64,000 nucleotides of DNA from Austropuccinia psidii. Lineage: Eukaryota; Basidiomycota; Pucciniomycetes; Pucciniales; Sphaerophragmiaceae. Made by a program: the position numbers and the translations under genes. The notes below the pieces were generated by a model that was not told the origin of the DNA, did not search any database, and saw only the letters and a program-made list of their open reading frames with translations. This document shows, piece by piece, positions 23,020 through 35,000 of this stretch (positions are counted from its first letter, which is position 1; every line of letters begins with the position of its first letter). The stretch covers positions 22,404,132-22,468,131 of the forward strand of contig JALGQZ010000018.1 in the NCBI GenBank assembly GCA_023105745.1. Reading direction: 5' to 3'.

Positions 23020-26000
23020 AATATTACTTTGTAATATTGTTATTTCTAGTATGTCTGAATCTTCAGAGAATTTTGGTATCTTCGGGTATGTCCTTTTATT
23101 CTAACCATTCATCTTCACAAGTTGGATCACTATACCTAACAAGGTATTCCCTTACTTTTTGGGCTCTGAAGTTTCTTTCTTTAAGAACTTTGGTAATCTT
23201 CTTAATACCAGATGTCTTAATAGGAGGTATAAATTGGGGAGCTTTATTTATCAAGGGGAATTTTTCAGCATCACTAGATTTATATGGCTTCATCAAGCTC
23301 ACTGGAAATGTAGGATGCTTATTACTAAGTTCTTCAGATAATTCTACTTCAACAGAATTTTGTTCATGGAGGGTCTTAATAGCAAAAGGTCCTGCAAAGG
23401 AGTCTTTGAGCCTTTTACATCCTTTGATGTTATTGAAGTTGGTGGTAGATACTAGTACTCAATCCCCCAATTTGAAATCTGGAGTGGAATGTGATTTGTC
23501 CCATTTATATTTAGAATATGCAAATGAGTCTTCCATGCATCTTGCTGCATGCTTTCTAGCTATGTCTAGCATTCCTTTGAAGCTGGAAGCTGTATGATGT
23601 ATTTCAACCAAATCTTTTCTTAAAGAATATTGGGGCAACTTGGGATTCCATCCCTTTTCTAGAATAGCAGGGGTTTGATTGGTACTGGCATGAATTGATG
23701 TCTTATATGCCCATTCTAATGCTGGTAGAAGAGTACACCAATCATGAGTGAATACATAAAAATCTTTGAATTCAAGGCCATATGCACAAACTCCTCTCAC
23801 CATGTCTTCCAAGGTTTGTATCATCCTTTCAGCTAGACCATCAGTTTGTGAGTGATAGGCTGTAGAGAAAGACAATTTAGTGCCAAATAATTGGTGAAGA
23901 TTTGTCCACAGTGCTTAAGTGAATTTGGGATCCCTGTCACTAATGATATTTGTGAATATGCCAGTCCATGATACTACTCTATTCCATTTTAGAAGAGCTG
24001 TATCCATGGCTGTATCATCTTTGTGACATGGTAAAAAGTTTGGAGTTTTACTGAATCTGTCTACAATCACTAGGCAAGCATTATAGCTTCTGTCACCTCC
24101 TGGTGATAGGCCAGTTACCAAATCCATATGGAAAATTTCCCAAGGTCTGCCGGATTCTTGTATTTTGATCATATTTCCAAGTCTTTTGCCTATGGATTTA
24201 TTTGCCTTTTGACATCTGTCACAGGTTTTGCAATACCGCGAAACATCTTTCTGCCACATTGGCCACCATAGGCAGGTCTTCACTTTTTCTCTTGTTCTGT
24301 CTTCAGACAGATGTCCTGAAAAGGGGCTGTCATGGCATTCTTTCAGTACAAGATTGATTAATGACCTGTCCACAACTGTCATGACACATGTGTGCTTGGT
24401 CCTGTGGTAAATTATACCATCCAGTAGGTGAAATCTTCCTTCATCATAAGATTTTTTCCATATTTCATCCAAGGCATGTATTACAGAGTTGTTTTTACCG
24501 TCTGTGTTAAGTAATTGGCATATGATTCTACAATTCTTATCTTGAGTGTATCTGTGAAGAAGCTTCTTCCAGCACATAAGCAGGAGTATCAATATTATTC
24601 GGTAATGGCAATCTGCCTAGTCCATCTGCATCTTTATGAATATTCCCATCTTTATTACCACTAGTCATATTGCCCCTATACTCTTGTATGGCTATTTGCC
24701 ATCTGAGCATATGTCTGTTGGTGTTTTCATGTTTAAAAGTGATTTAACAGTGGTACAATATGTTATTACTTCAAAAACACATCCTTCCAGAATGTAGTTG
24801 AGTTTTTCTAAAGGCCAAACAAGGCATAAACACTCCATCTGACTTGCTCTATATCTGGCTTCACTTGGTTTGATTTGCCTGCATATGAAACATATGGGTC
24901 CTTCCACAGGTTTATCATTGATAATATAGACTCCATGAAGTGCAGCACCAAGTCCATCTCCTGATGCATCAATATAAAGCTTAAAAGGAAGCTTAAATTC
25001 TGGCATTAGTAAGAGTGGAGCAGTGGTCAAGGCTTGTCCCAAAGATTCAAAGGCTTTGACTCTGTCAGCAGTAATTTCAAATACTGTGTCTTTGTCACAT
25101 AATTTATAAAGAGGTCTTGCTATGGATGCAAAATCTTTAATATGTTGCCTGTTATATCCTTCCCAAAAATGACTGAATTTCTTTCTTATTCTGAGGCATA
25201 GGTTTCAGCAATACTGCTGCAATTTTGTTTTTGTCAGTTCCAAGGGATGAACCAGATACTACATGTCCCAGTGCTTTAAGCTCTTTAAATCCAAAATGGC
25301 ATTTCTTTAAGGAAATTTTCATGTTGACAGATTGGATTTTTGTTAAACCTCTGGATAATCTGTACATATGTTTTTCCCAAGTTTTGGGACAGACAATAAT
25401 GTAATCAACTTAAATGATTAACCATCCTTCTGAAATCTCTTCAGGGAAAATTTCATTAATCATTCTTTGGAAGTGTGAAGGTGCATTTTTGATATCAAAA
25501 GGCATCCTCAAATATTCATAAGCTCCAAAATGAACAATAGTTCTTAAGTATTTCCTTGCTCTTGGTGTCACTACATTTTGATGAAATCTTTTAAGGGAAT
25601 CCATAGTGTTTATATACACTGCTTGAGATATTTGGGTGAGGGAAATCTGGATTTTTGGTATTGGGTACCTGTCTGGAACAGTGTAAGTGCTCAGAGCTCT
25701 AAAGTCCCCAAACATTCTAGATTTTTCATTATGCCATGCAACTATGACTGGTGTAGTTATTTCTACTTCTTCATTGTGGCCAACCTCTTTTATTACACCA
25801 AGATCTAAGAGCTCTTTGATATGAATTTCTAGAGCTTCTCTTGATTTAGGACTTGCTGGATATGCAGGTCTTCTTAAGAGTGGTGGATGAGGTCTTTCAA
25901 TATCAAGGATGATGTCAGCTTCATAACCAATAATTGCACCCAAAGGTTCTTTGTCTGATGCGAATGCTTCTCCGTGGTCATATAAAAGGGCAGAAAATTC

Positions 26001-28216
26001 ATTCTCCTGATTATCAGTCAGATGAAGGCTTATTTCAGTTTCATTTAACTGTTCATATTTGAATCTTTCCAGCTCTAAGCTGACTGCTGCTACTTTGCTT
26101 ACTGTAATTCGTCTTTTAAATGGTAAAAAGGCAAGTTTTTGATGCTTATTGTCTCCAATAGTAAAGTATCTATCTTTGTTGTTGTGTAAGTCTATTCCAT
26201 ACATGATCAAATAGTCATTTTTCAATATAAAATGGGTACTAAAGCAATTTTCCATAACAAAAATTCAACAGTGATTCTTGAGTTTCCATTAATATGTGGG
26301 AATATGATATTGGTCTCAAAGATTCAGAATGCTTTCATTGGATTACTTGAACTATTGAATTTTATGCCATAAATTGGTAACAAGTGGTATTCAAAATTTG
26401 GTACACAAGTCTTAAGAAAAGATTTCCCAACACAAGAGCAGAAGGCTCCTGGGTCAAGTAAACACTTAGTGGGTTTGTTATTAATCACCACTTCTGTTAT
26501 ACAGGAGTTACCAGCTGTATTACCTTTTCCCCTGTTTGGTTTGGTTTTCATAAGTTGTGCATCTTGAATTTTTGACAAATAAAGTTGACCATTGCTCAAT
26601 TGGGGCAAGTGGGAATGAGAATCCATAATTTCAAAGGTGGCATTGATACTTTCTATATCCTTTGAAGATTCAGAAAATATTGATGACTTATAATATGAAT
26701 TTTCTTCAATATTATTGTCTTTTTCAACATCAGGTTCTTTCTCAATGTCAATTTCATTGATTTTCCCCCTTTTTGGACATGTATTGGCTAAGTGGGTGGT
26801 GCTTTGGCAAATATGGCACTTTCTGATTATATCTGCAGGTTTATATTTAACATTATTACAATTTTCTTTGGGATTTTTGTTCATAGAATATTTCCAAGGT
26901 GTATTAAACCTTGCTTTGAGATTCATGCTACTAGAACCAATCTTGGTTCTGGTGGTTACTTCTTTTAATATATTGATAATATCTCCTTCTGAAGCTTGAT
27001 CAGTAGTCCTGCTTTTGACAGTATGCTCTAAGTCACCTCCACATTGTCTCAGAATCTTTCTGTGGATCATAAATTCTGACATGTCAGGATACAATTCTGT
27101 TACTCTGTCTTTTTGTTGGCAAAAGCGTGGTAAAGCTTTGTCTTCATCAGCATTAAATTTGGCAGATTCAAAGGCCCTTTCCACTTCAAATCTCCAAAAA
27201 TCATTGGCCCATTTGTTGATAATTTGGGTTTTCCACCAAGTCCAACTTTGGTGTCCATGTGCTTGTCTTAATTTGATATACTATCTGTGAGCTGATCTCG
27301 TAAACAAGGTGTTAGATTTTGCTGTTACCAATTTGTCTGGTAATTCAAAATCTTCTTTGATCATGTCAATTCCTCTGATGAATTCCATATGATCATATTC
27401 TCCTTCACCACTGAAGTGAGGCCATTCTTTAAGTTTTGGTACTTCTTTCAAATGTTCTTGGCCCATTGATGGTCCAAAATTATGAAAAGAAGTGGACAAA
27501 TCATGTTTTAACTGTGAGCTATCAGAATCCAATACTTATGGATTTGGAGTTCTTCTGCCCTCATTTTTATTTAGAAAGGCAGAACTTCTTGGTAAGGTGT
27601 TCAGTCTTTGTTCAATATCATTCATTTTACTGTTGCTACGCCTTTGGGAATTTCTGTATTCATGTTGGAAGGCTGGTATTAAATTTATTATTTCAATTTT
27701 ATACATGCCTTCTTTATGTGTCAGTTCTTGCCATAACTCTGCCGGTCTTGTATTATCAGAAGTGAATTGATTCAATTTCATTGATAATCTTGATACTTCT
27801 TCTTGTGAAGCATTGAAACACTTTTTCAAGGCAATGGTATATGTCTTTACTTCAGTAAATGAATTTGAAATGTCATCAAGAGCTTTCTTGTTATCTGTCT
27901 TGATAATATTGATGGCTTTCTTAATTCTTTTTTCAATTATGTCATCAATATTGAATTTAGAATATTTGTCTGTTAATTCTTTAATAAGGGCAAATTGTTC
28001 ATTCATCTTATTTCCAAAATAATTATCATTATTGAATCTTTTAATTTTTCTTAAAACTTTTTCAAAACACATAAGTTCTTCATAGATTTGGCTCAAACTC
28101 CAGCTATTTGTTTTAAGATTGTTCCAAATTGATGAATTTTTATCAGAAATATGACGTTTGACATCAGTTATAGCTTCATAAAATTCTGGGATAGAATCAA
28201 AGATATCAGAAATCAT
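23020..28216 (-). pseudogene. Element B Gag-Pol polyprotein (broken)
   Basis: This is a Ty3/Gypsy polyprotein, read from 28216 downward. Segments: lysine-rich coiled-coil-like region (28216-27536); capsid (27532-26900, with WPHFSGEGEYDHMEF); zinc knuckle CHICQSTTHLANTC (about 26782-26823); protease with LLDPGAF in place of the usual DSG/DTG (about 26450); RT (26255-25152); RNase H (25042-24692, [12 protein letters not shown]); integrase with an HHCC finger (HDSPFSGHLSEDRT, CKTCDRCQ) and core (HMDLVTG, SDRDPKF, SQTDGLAE; 24592-23459); tail with a chromodomain-like EYLVRYSDP (about 23130). The RT active site is destroyed: a stop and substitutions replace the YxDD box near 25405. Stops or frame changes lie near 27535, 27280, 26300, 25400, 25100, 24650 and 23900. 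Family members make the particle, reverse transcriptase and integrase; this copy cannot. Confidence 0.9.
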
Positions 28217-28339
28217 TTCTGATATTTTAATCTAGCTTCCTCCTTCTTTTGTAATTCCATCATTGTTCTGGACATCTGAAATACATTTTCCATGGCATCC
28301 TGTAGCCCTGGCTGTAAGGCTTTTTGGCTGGTGCCTTTC

Positions 28340-30527
28340 TGTGAGCCTGTGAGGTATGTATAACATACCCATAAGGCCAAAAATGATTTTATAAACAGTT
28401 AAATTTGTCTTAAACAGACTTTTTAGTTGAAATTAAAATAAAAAATAACAAAAAATAAGTATAACTTTTTTTTGGAAAAACAAAGTTATAATGATTATGT
28501 CATTTTTGGATTCTACACCAAAAATGACCTAGGGTACATCCATAAGGTGTTATACCCAAAAACACTTATTTCTTGTGTTATTAGAAGATTTAAGAATCTC
28601 ACAGTACTAATGTAGCTTTTTTAACATCTTTTTAAAATAGTTGAATTTAAGCTTAAATAAGCTTAAATTTAAAGTTGCATAAGGTTAATGCAAACTTACC
28701 AAAATTTTAGTTAAAATTGAGGTGTGGTGTATATTTACTGAATTGGCTAAGGATTTTCCATACAGAATGTAAATCCTGTGTGAGCTCAATTTAAAAGGGT
28801 TTAAAGCCATGGTATGGCTTTAAATAAATAAAAGGGAAAAATCCACGCAGAAAGGTGGGACAAAGGAAAAAGACCAAATAGAGCTGGGGTACCCAACTTT
28901 TTGGATCTGCAATGATTGAATTAAGGTTCTCCACCTGTATTGGAGGACTTTCAACCTTATTTAAACTTTAAGATTAGACTTTGATCCAACCTTAAGGTTT
29001 AAACTGGTTTTATCCCAATTTGGACAGGAATTTCAAGCTGCCAAAGGGTAAATCCCAATATGCAGGCTTGAAATCAAGGTTTTAAGAACAGTCAAAGCTT
29101 ACTCAAACTCAAAAACCTTAAATAAGCATAAAAATTTAAATTTACAAGTATCAAAACCTTATCAAAAGCTAAGGTTTGGTGTGTATTGCTATTTTACGTG
29201 GAAAAATAGCAATAACTTCAGAAATTCATTAAAAATCCAAATCTTAATGGATTTGCTTGAAAGTTTTACACAGCTTACAATTTAATATTATCTACATATA
29301 AATTAAATTTTAAGTATCTTTTATAAATAAATCTCCTGGGTAATTAGCCTGGAAATTTACTCTTTTAATTAAGCTCAAAGATAATTATGATTTCTTTAAA
29401 AATTAATTAAAAATTGAGTTCAAGAGATTCCTGCTGAAACTCTATTTTTAAGTTGTTCATGTGATCAACTTTAATATAAATAAATTTATTTATATTGAAA
29501 ACTTAAAATAATTAGTTTAAATGCGGATTAAAGTTACATGGAGTTAAGAATAACACTGGTAACTTTAAATTGGAATTAAAAACAAGTTGCCTTAAGCTAA
29601 GAACTTTGTTTTTAAGTATGATTTTTCAGTTTTGACCTGAGCACGCCCTCTATATTCATTATTAATCATGAGAGCTGCTCTGAAGACATAAAGAGAGTCT
29701 TTTCATCACTGTTTTTGTCCATCATTCATTATCAATCCAATCATATTAGAAATTTAAACAGGTAAAGTTTTATTATTTATAAAAACTTATTATTAAAGTA
29801 ATTCTTGAATTATTTTATTCTTTATTAATTGTAAATTAAAGAATTGAAATCATAGAATTCAGATTATTGTTTTAATCATCAATAATAGATTTTATATTGT
29901 AAAATTATCATCTTAAATATCTTTTAAAGTCCACAAATTCCTCTTAAAAACTCTTTAATCTTGAATTTTATTATAAAAAGTTGTTTTATCTTTAAGATTA
30001 TTGATTTTAGGTGTGTTTTCAACTTATAATAATTATTTGATACAATAACTGTTGTTGTTTGACTTTTTGTATTAAATAAATATTATAAGTAAGTTTTTCT
30101 CTAAAGTTCTATATTTTTTATCTAGTATTAGTTTTTTTATATAGAATTCTTTATTCTATAAGAATTATTTCTGCACAGTGTGTGTTATAATTCTTTTATA
30201 AATAATATTTATATTATTTATAAGTGGTTAATATTCATATTTCCACGTGTAATTGTCTCATTAAGAGCTTTACACTTCTTATTGTTATAACTGTCAGTGA
30301 CTATAACAATAATAGAATAATTATCATTTATTATAGCTATTATATTCTTGTTATTATTATATTTTTATAATAATAATTAAAGTTCTTTTTTTTATATAAT
30401 TATTTTTAATAATTATATTTAAATTTGTGGTTATAATATTCTGTTATATTATATATTTCTACTGAGGACAGTCATAGTACTCTTGATTCTGCTACTATTA
30501 TCAAGAGTTTCATAGACAAACCTTACA
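28340..30527 (+). repeat. 5' LTR of element C (2188 bp)
   Basis: It starts TGTGAGCCTGTGAGG and ends AACCTTACA. The start is fixed by the CTTTC target duplication, and the full length matches 37148-39310. A perfect 7-bp stem, GGTATGT/ACATACC (28353-28369), lies 13 bp from the end. Confidence 0.93.
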
Positions 30528-30529
30528 TT

Positions 30530-30543
30530 TGGGGGCCTGGCCA
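30530..30543 (+). promoter_or_regulatory. Primer-binding site of element C
   Basis: Two bases after the 5' LTR comes TGGGGGCCTGGCCA. It begins with TGG, as expected for pairing with a tRNA CCA end, and resembles the sites of B and D. I could not identify the tRNA. Confidence 0.7.
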
Positions 30544-30545
30544 TT

Positions 30546-31076
30546 ATTTTAAACCAATTTTTGGGACATAAATTGTATTCTAGACCTTATTTTACTGTTT
30601 TTTGACGTAAAATTGCCATATTTATCTTAATATTGGCTTTTTTGGGAGTTATCCCTTATAAATAATCTTTAAAATATTAATAAGGTTATTTTTTCTTAAG
30701 AATATTGTTTGAAACAATATACTATTGAGTGACTTGGAATAAATTTATTTTGTCTAACTAGTGGCTTTTTCACATCACAGACTTGAAACTTATTCTTTGA
30801 GTTATTCTATCATAAAGTGAATAATAATACAATTTTGATTAATTAACTTGTTAATTGCATAATTATTATTTCTTTAAAGAAAATAATAAATCAAATAAAA
30901 AAATTGAAAAATTAAAAATCTTTACTAAAAACATTTTTCTTTTATCTTAGACATTTCTTCTTTATTTTTGACGTAATTTGCCATAAAATTACATTAAAAC
31001 AACTTTATTTAATAAGTTGAGTTTATAAGTTATTTTTATTAGTTGATAAAATAACTTATATTTTTAATTTTATCTA
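30546..31076 (+). other. Element C leader with repeated TTGACGTAA motif
   Basis: This is an untranslated leader between the primer-binding site and ORF1. The motif TTTTTGACGTAA followed by TTTGCCATA occurs near 30597 and again near 30966. A third TTGACGTAA is at about 31234 in the first ORF1 intron. The leader ends in TATCTAG at 31071-31077, a possible 3' splice site, with ORF1 continuing as TG TCT at 31078. Donor candidates exist (for example GTGAAT after ATAAA near 30819) but cannot be chosen. Confidence 0.5.
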
Positions 31077-32024
31077 GTGTCTTCCATCAGAGAAAATTCT
31101 TCAAACTCTGAAGCCTCAGAGTCCAGTATTGAAATTCAAACCAGCCCACCACCAAGGGGTTTGATAACCAAAGAGCCCTTTAAAGGTCCTGCAGGTGAAT
31201 TCAATTCAATTTTACTCTATTTTTTTATTAAAATTGACGTAAAATAACTCCTACTAGAAGTGGAAGTAACTACTCCATCCAATCAAATGGATCTGGACCA
31301 GGACATTCCAGCCACAAATCCAAAAGGCAAGAATGTCTTCCCAGAGGAGAGGCACAAATGGAGGATGCCAGAACTTCCACCAGTTCCCAAAGGTTAGCCA
31401 GCACCTTTGAACCTCTTATTGAGAGTCCAGAAGCTGACATAACTGCTATTGCTGTTAGACCTGAACCATTTCCAACAGGCAGCTGTGGAAATTTATCAAT
31501 CTCAATGGAGGAACTGGTTCTTGGCGTCAAAACAACAAGGGTGGGAACTTCTCCCAAGTCTTTGGATAGGCACCATGAACTCTAATCTTCAAGTGAAGAA
31601 GTTCATGGGACCAGAAAAGACAGAAGATCTTCTGATGCGTTGGACACCCATGTCTGTCAAAGGACAAGTCCAACAGATAAAAGCTTGGTTGAAAAACCAA
31701 AGCATGTTATCAGAGGATCAGAAGAAGAAGTTGGCCCAAGGCAAGGAAGCCAGCCCAGTGGAAGCTCCCCAAGCATCCACCAGCAAAAATCCGCCTCAAC
31801 AAGGGCCAAACAAGCCCAAGCAAGCCCCAAAAACCAACCAGAAGGGCAAGCAAAAGGCAAAGGGAAAGGCAAAGCCCAAGTGGAACAAGACTTACCCTCA
31901 GAATTACAGAATCTCAAAGAAGGAAAAGACAGCCATGGACAATGTGTTCAATATGGCAAAAACCTTGATGGAATTCAAAAACAAGGAGGAGGAAAGATTG
32001 AACCGATCTTTCCCAAAGAAATAG
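31077..32024 (+). CDS. Element C ORF1, spliced accessory protein (about 272 aa)
   Basis: This small protein precedes and overlaps Gag-Pol; its function is unknown. Predicted exons are 31078-31194, 31258-31392 and 31459-32024. Intron 1 (GTGAAT...CTACTAG, 63 nt) and intron 2 (GTTAGC...TGTTAG, 66 nt, with a CTGAC branch-like sequence) are described separately. Intron 2 removes the only two in-frame stops (31395 and 31440) and keeps frame. The spliced frame is then open to TAG at 32024. It begins with TG after AG, so the A of the start codon would come from an upstream exon. The middle is Lys/Gln/Pro-rich and strongly basic, suggesting nucleic-acid binding. The C-terminus (TAMDNVFNMAKTLMEFKNKE) matches the end of B's ORF1. 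From about 31258 onward the DNA is also read as Gag-Pol in another frame. No known domain is recognised. Confidence 0.55.
31195..31257 (+). other. Element C ORF1 intron 1 containing the decayed Gag-Pol start
   Basis: This 63-nt intron has donor GTGAAT and acceptor CTACTAG, with TTGAC about 20 nt before the acceptor. ATA at 31244-31246, 14 nt before the exon, opens the Gag-Pol frame; in B the same position is ATG. The upstream stop of the polyprotein frame is TGA at 31235. Confidence 0.55.
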
Positions 32025-35000
32025 ATCTTGTGAAACTTGTAACTCACTTTGAATCTTGTAATAAAGAAATTATGGCAAAACTTAAAACATTTGATTATTT
32101 CCAACAGAAGTTGGGTAATGAGATGTTAAAAGTGAAATAACAACAAATTACCATTATTGGCCTTGAAAATGTTAATAAAGACAATATTGTGTCTTTGACG
32201 CCAATTTGTGAAAGACTTGACTCTAAAGTTACCTTACCCAATCAACCAGATGAGAACTCAATTTCTTTTATAACTGGACAGTTAAGGGAATTGAAAATAC
32301 AAGTTCAAAACTTGGAAAATTCTACTGGTAACAATGCAGTTCTTTTTCAAGAACAATTGGAGAAAAGTGATAAAGCAAGACTTGAATTGAAAGAAGACAT
32401 TCAATAAAGTATTAATAATATATCACTAAAAAATGAATTGCCAAGGCAATCCACACCAATTCTTGACAGAAATGTGCTTAACTTGAATAATGATTTACAT
32501 CATACAATTTCAAGTAATGATGTGGAAACTGCTTGCAATTTTAAGGACATTCCAAGATTAGAGGAATGGCCAACCTTCAGTGGTGAAGGAGAATATAATC
32601 ATATGGAATCTATGAAAACAATTGATATGTTCAAAGAAGACTTTAACATACCAGATGAATACATAAGTGCCAGATTACGCTCATTATTTACCAAATCAGC
32701 AAAGAAATGGTTTTATAAAATGAGACAAGACCATGGTAAACATTCTTGGCCTTGGTGGAAAGAACAAATTATTTCCAAATGGGCAAATGATTCTTGAAGA
32801 TTTAGAATGGAAAATTCTTTTGAAGAAGCCATTTTTAATATTGAAAGGGACAGGCCCATGACTTGGTTTCTTAAACAGAAGGAGAGGTTAACTGCCCTTC
32901 ATCCTGATATGTCTGAGACAATGGTACATAAAAGGATATTAAGAAAATGTGGTGGTGACCTTCAGCATGCTATAAGAAGCAGATGTATTGAGCCTTGCTC
33001 TACAGAAGATTATATCAATGCTATGGAGGACATCACTACTAGAAAAAAAATTGGAAGAAATTGGTCCAAAACCCCAATAGACAACAAGACTAGTGGGAAA
33101 CCAATTTCAAAACCAAATAAACCACATGACAGACCTCCTTTGAAATGTCATAAATGTGGAAGCAGATCTCATTTGGCAAACACTTGTCCAAAAAAGACAA
33201 GCGTCAATGAGATAAATGTTGAAAAAGTGGAAGACACAAAAGAAACTGATGTATCTTTACATGAAGGTGATTCTGAGCCTTCAGAAGAAGAAGAAGTATC
33301 AGAAGAACTTGGTATAGAAAATATTAATGTTTCTTTTGAAGTCACTGAGGTACATACTCACTTACCACAGTACAGTGATTAATGTATGGATCTCATACAT
33401 TTGCAAGATGCCAAAATGCAAAAAAACAAACCTGTCAGAGGTAAAGGTTATACAGCTGGGTCATCTTGTATCACTAATATTGTGATAAATAACACAGAAG
33501 CCAAGATACATCTTGACTCAGATGCTTTTTGCACTTGTGTTGGAAAAGATTATCTTGACAAAATCTATACCAATTGGCAAGACAAATTAATGCCAATTGA
33601 AGGTATAAAATTCAGCAGTGCTAGCCAAAATATGCACCCCTTGGGTATATTTGAAGCAGCAATCATATTTCCTCATCCTGCAGGAGGTATAAGATTGAAA
33701 GTTGAAATTGTTGTTATGAATAATTGTACTTGAAAACACTTTATACTTGGGAATGATTATCTCAATATTTATGGTATTGATATTAATAATCATAAAGACA
33801 GGTATTTCACTTTAGGGGAAAATAAAAGACAAAAATTTGCTTTTCCTCTAGAAAAAAGAGAAATTACTGTCATTAAACAAGTAAAAAATGTTAATAAGGA
33901 AAAATTTGTGTCAAGTCAATTAATTGAACAACAAATTAGTCCTGAATTAGCACTGGAAATGAAGGAAGAGCTTATTGAAATTTTATTCCAATACAGGGAA
34001 GCCTTTGCTTCAGATAATGAACCACTTGGGGCTATAAAAAGCCATGAGGTGGACATTATGCTTAATGTGGAAAGGCCTTATCCGCCACTATTAAGAAGAC
34101 CAGCTTACCCAGCTAGCCCTAGGGCTAGAGAAGCATTAGAAAATCATATTAATGAACTAATGAAACTTGGAGTTCTTAGAAAATTTGGACACAATGAGGA
34201 GGTAGAAGCCACAACTCCAGTAATCATTACTTGGAATAATGATAAGTCAAGGATGGTTGGTGATTTTAGAGCACTGAATACCTATACTATCCCAGACAGG
34301 TATCCAATCCCTAGAATTTATGAGACTTTGACTAAGTTATCCAAAGCAAGATTCATTACTTCCATGGATACTCTAAAAGGCTTTCACCAGAATGTTTTGA
34401 CAACTCATGCTAGGAAATTATTGAGACTAATTTCTCATTGTGGGATTTATGAGTATTTGAGAATGCCTTTTGGTATTAAAAAGGCACCCTCTCATTACCA
34501 AAGAATGATGAATACTCTCTTCCCACATGAATTATCAGGGCAATGGTTGATAATTTATATTGATGAAATTATCATTTGTTCAGAAACCTGGCAATTACAT
34601 TTAGAGAGACTTTCATTAGTACTCAAGAAAATTCTACAAGTGAACATGAAAATTTCTCTTAAAAAATGTAATTTTGGGTTTCATGAGTTAAAAGCTCTAG
34701 GACATGTAGTCTCAGGACTGAGCCTTGGTGTTGATAAGAACAAAGTGGCTGCAGGTTTACTGAAACAAATGCCCCAGAACAAAAAAGAAATGTTGTCTTT
34801 CTTAGGGTTTGCCAGTTATTACAGGCAACACCTTAAAGATTTTGCAATCCATGCCAGATCATTATACGGAATTTGTGATCAACAAGCTGTTTTTGAAATG
34901 ACGCAGGCGAGAATTCAAGCATATGATAAAATTAAGTATGCCATAACCAATGCACCATTATTACTGATGCCAGACTGGAAACTTCCTTTCAAGCTGTATA

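Noticed and set aside
22959..23597. 212-aa open frame on the plus strand
   Set aside because: It is antisense to the integrase end of element B and shows no recognisable protein of its own.
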